Shown: positions 60,642 to 64,000 of the stretch, piece by piece | How positions within the stretch are numbered: the stretch's first letter is position 1 | Layout: every line of letters starts with the position of its first letter | Source: Aurantiochytrium sp. KH105 | Taxonomy: Eukaryota; Sar; Bigyra; Thraustochytrida; Thraustochytriidae | Length of the DNA stretch: 64,000 bases | Assembly: GCA_003116975.1 (NCBI GenBank) | Contig: BGKB01000003.1 | Coordinates: 186,001 to 250,000 of the forward strand | Reading direction: 5' to 3' | Program-made: the position numbers and the translations under genes | Notes under the pieces: generated by a model | Database searches by the model: none | What the model was told of the DNA's origin: nothing | Seen by the model: only the letters and a program-made list of their open reading frames with translations

Positions 60642-60914
60642 AGAAAACTTTTCGTATACTACTTTGCCATGAAGTCACACTTTACATTTTCCTACATTCT
60701 CATTATTTAGATGGGCCCTCGATGACGAAGCTATAACTTGATCGTTTTGAGATTCGAGGCTTGTATTGGGGGAATCATTCGCGGAAAGAAACTAAAACAC
60801 GAAACCCTTGCGTGCTGGCAAAGTGTGTCTTCGTGTCAAAGGTTGCGGCAAAAACAATCATCATGGTTGCAAAGAGGCTAGAGAGAAGGCTTCTTGGGCT
60901 CTTATTTGACACTA

Positions 60915-62570
60915 TCACGTTTGATTAGCCTCCTTCTCGCATGTTTGAATAATCTGCTCAAGAGCAAATTGATCAAGCTGCTTTAGCCCGAGACTCACCT
61001 CACTCTCGGAGCCTGTTGCAACGAGAATGTCGCCCCGCAAACGCAACAGGTGTGCTTTGATATCTTCTGCATCGAAAGTGTTCGAAAGAAGGCCTCGCGC
61101 ATGGAGCCAGCGCCTCGTTGATCCCTCCACGTCGCCCGCGCGTATCTCCAAGAGCGTCAGGTTGTACAAGACATCCTCACAGACAGATGGTAGTGCAGAC
61201 AGTTGCGGTACTCGTGCACGCAGGCTTTGAGCTTGAAAATGACAACCTCGGAGCGTTTTGATGACGGCGAAACCGTAATCCTGAAACGCGAGGCCGGCGC
61301 GATCTGCGAGTGTCGCACTGACAAGTGTGTGATTTATACTTGCTTCGAGTGCCACGAGCTCATCTTCGTCTTCTTTTCGCTGCTGTAGCAACGTGGCAGC
61401 TTGAAAGAGTTTGGCGCCCGCGTTTGCGAGGGAGCGGGCTTGAAGAAGATCAGCCCAGCCCTTGCTCGTTTCGGCGCTTGCCAAATGTAAAAGTGAAACG
61501 TCCACAGACTTTTCCTCGGCAAGATCGCAAGCAATGCGAAACGAGGATGCGAGCTCGGTAATATTTTGCGTGGCGTCAAAAACATAGGTTGCAAGTTTGG
61601 GCCTTTTGCCTCGCAAGCACGCAACAATGAGGTCGCCCGCGAGGCATGCAATCTTGCACTGCGATGGGCATCGCGAACACTTTCCCTCGTCGAGTGAAAC
61701 CGAAAGGCAAACATTTCGGTACCCCTTCGATTCCGCTGAAAGCTCTTGGGACGTCAGCAATTCGAGGTGTGCCGCGTAAAGACGAATGAAGACGTCGCAG
61801 CTTCGCGCAGAGAACTCGTCTGCGCCAGCCTCTGCTGCGGCTACAATTGATTCCAGTGCTGCGCGCGAGCTCACCAGAACGTCTTGTGTGGCTTTGGCAT
61901 GCACAATGGCCTCCGCAAAGCTCGCCAAAGCTTCGTGTGGACGCCCACATTGCCGCAACAGGTTTCCGCGCAAAAGTTGCTCATGCGCATACAATAGGGT
62001 GTTTTGCGAGGGTCTGCTCAGTACTATAATGGATTCTTCGATCGACGTTCCCTTGTTGAGGCTTTGGATTGCATCCGTGTAAAGAAAATGGTCCCGGGTT
62101 CTCTGTACATTGGCTGCTGCGAGAGCGGCAAGGTTGAAGATGTATTTTGTCCCATTACTAGCGCAATGTGCCGCAGCAAGCGCACTTTGCAAGCCAAGAG
62201 CTTCTCGACGTGTGGCGTCCATATCATTTTGTGCCCACGTGACTGCAGTGCGCAATGCGCGCCTGACGAGATCTTTGTTCTTGTCATCTGCAAGGTGCCG
62301 GTTGGAGTCTGCAAGCACGGGTGTTTTTCGCAAATCTTTCAGCATCTCAGACGACGGAAGGGACTGTGCGTGGTAATTACCCGCCGCGAGGATCATCCAG
62401 CAAGCGCGCGCAGCGTCCCAGCCGGCGTCTGGCGCGTGTGCCTTTTGCAAGAGCACGTCAAGGATCGGGGCCTCCTCATCGCGACCTGCCCCGGGCCGCT
62501 GCTGTTTTTCGTGCGTGTTTGCGAGAAGATGGCCATCCTTGGCAAAGGTGCGTAGTTGCTGCAGACTCAT
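60915..62570 (-). CDS. TPR-like helical protein, family not recognised
   Basis: A 551-residue alpha-solenoid-like protein. One clear TPR-type pair is at about 197-222 (EQLLRGNLLRQCGRPHEALA then SFAEAI); many similar short helices follow, consistent with degenerate TPRs. A cluster C298, C301, C305, C309 (KCSRCPSQCKIAC) could bind metal. No membrane span or enzyme motif. It could be a scaffold or complex subunit. The longer frame begins with GTG; 62570 is the first ATG (MSLQQLRTF). The 271 bases on its 5' side carry a GTAGTAGGCCT element and are followed by the NCA2-like gene on the same strand. Confidence 0.75.
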   Translation of the reverse strand: MSLQQLRTFAKDGHLLANTHEKQQRPGAGRDEEAPILDVLLQKAHAPDAGWDAARACWMILAAGNYHAQSLPSSEMLKDLRKTPVLADSNRHLADDKNKDLVRRALRTAVTWAQNDMDATRREALGLQSALAAAHCASNGTKYIFNLAALAAANVQRTRDHFLYTDAIQSLNKGTSIEESIIVLSRPSQNTLLYAHEQLLRGNLLRQCGRPHEALASFAEAIVHAKATQDVLVSSRAALESIVAAAEAGADEFSARSCDVFIRLYAAHLELLTSQELSAESKGYRNVCLSVSLDEGKCSRCPSQCKIACLAGDLIVACLRGKRPKLATYVFDATQNITELASSFRIACDLAEEKSVDVSLLHLASAETSKGWADLLQARSLANAGAKLFQAATLLQQRKEDEDELVALEASINHTLVSATLADRAGLAFQDYGFAVIKTLRGCHFQAQSLRARVPQLSALPSVCEDVLYNLTLLEIRAGDVEGSTRRWLHARGLLSNTFDAEDIKAHLLRLRGDILVATGSESEVSLGLKQLDQFALEQIIQTCEKEANQT

Positions 62571-62665
62571 GCATGCGGGGCTGCTCGTGCTCTCTGCCTG
62601 CGCCGCGGCCCTCACGCTGACGCGCGCTTGCCAACAATCTGGTTAGGCTTTCAGCAAGTTGCGTT

Positions 62666-62676
62666 GTAGTAGGCCT
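62666..62676 (+). promoter_or_regulatory. GTAGTAGGCCT element
   Basis: About 100 bases upstream of the TPR-like gene, matching the elements at 4677 and 8969; opposite orientation to the gene. Confidence 0.25.
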
Positions 62677-62841
62677 GACTTTGATCGAAGGGCTTCACTC
62701 AAACTAGCATTAGGCCCATTGGGCAGAAAAAACAAAACGTTGATGGCAAGCAACGAGGACTGGTAAAAAGTAGTAGGAATATCTCACAGTCGTTCATTTA
62801 TAATCGTGAAGCTGGTCATGCGCGCTTGCCTGGCATCACAA

Positions 62842-64000
62842 TCACACGGACGTACAAATAAGAAGCAAAAGCTGGTTGCAGGCCGTCATTCTTGCCGAGG
62901 TATCAAGGCCCGTGCGACCAAGAACAGCAGCCACCATTTCGTCAGGATCCTCAACTTGAGGGACAGGTGCCGTTGCGAGAGTCCGACGCAGGCGAAATGC
63001 TGCCTCAGTAATGCGTCCTTCGCGCTCAGCAAGCCGGTCTTCGTCACCCAGGGCACCTAACCCAGACCCTTCCTTGGAAATGGTGCTTTCAGCACGATGC
63101 AGTGCATTAATGCTGGCGGCGAGCTCGAGCGCTTCATTGCGAAGCCGAAACGAAAGTTGGTTTCGGCTCTGGGTGTCGTTGATGAGCATGTAGTATAGAG
63201 AGCGGGCGCCGTTATAAAGCGCTCCGAGAGCCAAAAGAGCGGGCGCCAGGACCACGAGCTGGGTGTTGAACTTATTCTCCTCAAGAAGCGTGTCAATCAT
63301 GAGCATGGCGTCGAGAAGCTCGGTTTTCACGTACTGGACCTGGATGAGCGCGAGTTCGACAAGATGACCGGTGACAGCGCCTCGAATCGGAGATTGAATC
63401 TCTTTCTCGTAGTCGTGGGAAATAAGCCTGAGGTCAGCCTCGGAGATTTTGTTGCCGGGGACCTCGCCAATAGCATGTGTTGCCTCGCGATGGTTCTCAA
63501 TCATGCGGCGAAGGCTTTGGCGCGCGTCTCTAACTGCGGCCTCATCGGTCTGTCGCTTCGACATTTCCCGCTCGGAGCGCAGAAACATTTGCTCTGCAAT
63601 CGCACGCGATGGAATGATGACGTGGTCGCAAAGCCAGTCCCAAAAGAGGACGGCCTGGTGACGGAGAGGAAGCTTTCCGGCCTTGAGGTTTACTGCGGCA
63701 CCGTGCGCCTCGTTGCGAAGCGTGGCGAGACCTACCCGAGTCTTGTTGACAAGACCGGCCTTGGAGTCGTCGTCATTTTGCGTCATAAAATTCACGAAAC
63801 GGAGAGTACCACGCGCCACGAAAAAGACGGCGACACCGCCCGCAGCAAGCTTGAGTAGCTGCTTGGGCGCGAGCAGACGGTCGTAGAGGGGCACACGATT
63901 TTGTAGTTCGTAGAGGCGGTCTTGGTCAAGTGTCAGGGAGAGCGGCTGCGGATTCTCGGAATTTGTTGTCGTCGCCGTGGTTCCAATAATGGCGCTCGTC
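62842..64000 (-). CDS. NCA2-like mitochondrial membrane protein, 5' end outside the window
   Basis: 386 codons are visible and the frame is still open at the window edge. The part just inside the edge reads LTLDQDRLYELQNRVPLYDR, so the start lies further right. Two hydrophobic helices, KLAAGGVAVFFVARGTL and VVLAPALLALGALYNG, flank a soluble part containing IPSRAIAEQMFLRSE. The stretch LIQVQYVKTELLDAMLMIDT then LLEENKFNTQLVVL matches the NCA2 domain (LIQ..K...........ID.LL..N..N). In yeast Nca2 helps control expression of mitochondrial ATP synthase subunits and sits in the mitochondrial membrane. No upstream ATG is available within the window. Confidence 0.85.
   Translation of the reverse strand, partial: TSAIIGTTATTTNSENPQPLSLTLDQDRLYELQNRVPLYDRLLAPKQLLKLAAGGVAVFFVARGTLRFVNFMTQNDDDSKAGLVNKTRVGLATLRNEAHGAAVNLKAGKLPLRHQAVLFWDWLCDHVIIPSRAIAEQMFLRSEREMSKRQTDEAAVRDARQSLRRMIENHREATHAIGEVPGNKISEADLRLISHDYEKEIQSPIRGAVTGHLVELALIQVQYVKTELLDAMLMIDTLLEENKFNTQLVVLAPALLALGALYNGARSLYYMLINDTQSRNQLSFRLRNEALELAASINALHRAESTISKEGSGLGALGDEDRLAEREGRITEAAFRLRRTLATAPVPQVEDPDEMVAAVLGRTGLDTSARMTACNQLLLLICTSV

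Overview
The window looks like a stretch of nuclear genome from a GC-rich, compact, intron-poor flagellate protist. A thraustochytrid-type stramenopile is my best guess, but that is an inference. The support is mostly single-exon genes with short 3'-3' gaps, only two genes with convincing GT-AG introns, eukaryote-only housekeeping genes (BMS1, RRP1, NSUN5, LST8, AP-1 sigma, ERV41/46, REEP), cilium genes (IFT74, an ARMC2-like protein, a RIIa-domain protein) and a (6-4) photolyase/animal-type cryptochrome. I recognised no tRNA or rRNA gene, CRISPR array or intact transposon. Both window edges cut genes: an unidentified 5' fragment at 1-259 and an NCA2-like gene running off the right end.

Layout. 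0-16 kb: a protein kinase, two probable cilium/coiled-coil proteins, an orphan, a tail-anchored TPR co-chaperone-like protein, a spliced class II aldolase with a mitochondrial-type leader, a small membrane protein and an EF-hand protein. 16-23 kb: a large kinase carrying two cyclic-nucleotide-binding folds, a mini RIIa protein and a coiled-coil/RRM protein with two RRVS sites. 23-35.5 kb: a ribosome-biogenesis block (RRP1 and BMS1 divergent; NSUN5 further on) interleaved with REEP and a long coiled-coil protein. 36-37.7 kb: a second small kinase. 37.7-49.7 kb: a gene desert with simple repeats, one weak candidate gene, one poorly supported exon fragment and a dense array of perfect stem-loops at 41750-42677. 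49.7-64 kb: ERV41/46, IFT74, AP-1 sigma, LST8 divergent from a photolyase/cryptochrome, a third small kinase, a TPR-like protein and NCA2.

Themes. Three small AGC-like kinases (2.5, 36.8 and 59.5 kb) share an HGD catalytic loop. With the cyclic-nucleotide kinase (HMD), all four kinases here lack the usual HRD arginine. Several 5' leaders carry sense-strand AGCAAAGC-type repeats, and others carry a GTAGTAGGCC motif or alternating CG tracts. The most unusual non-coding signal is the hairpin array near 42 kb, where adjacent units keep an inner loop motif while the outer stems change in compensatory fashion.

Start codons are the first in-frame ATG that fits the domain. Exon borders were read by eye from GT-AG sites and reading-frame continuity.
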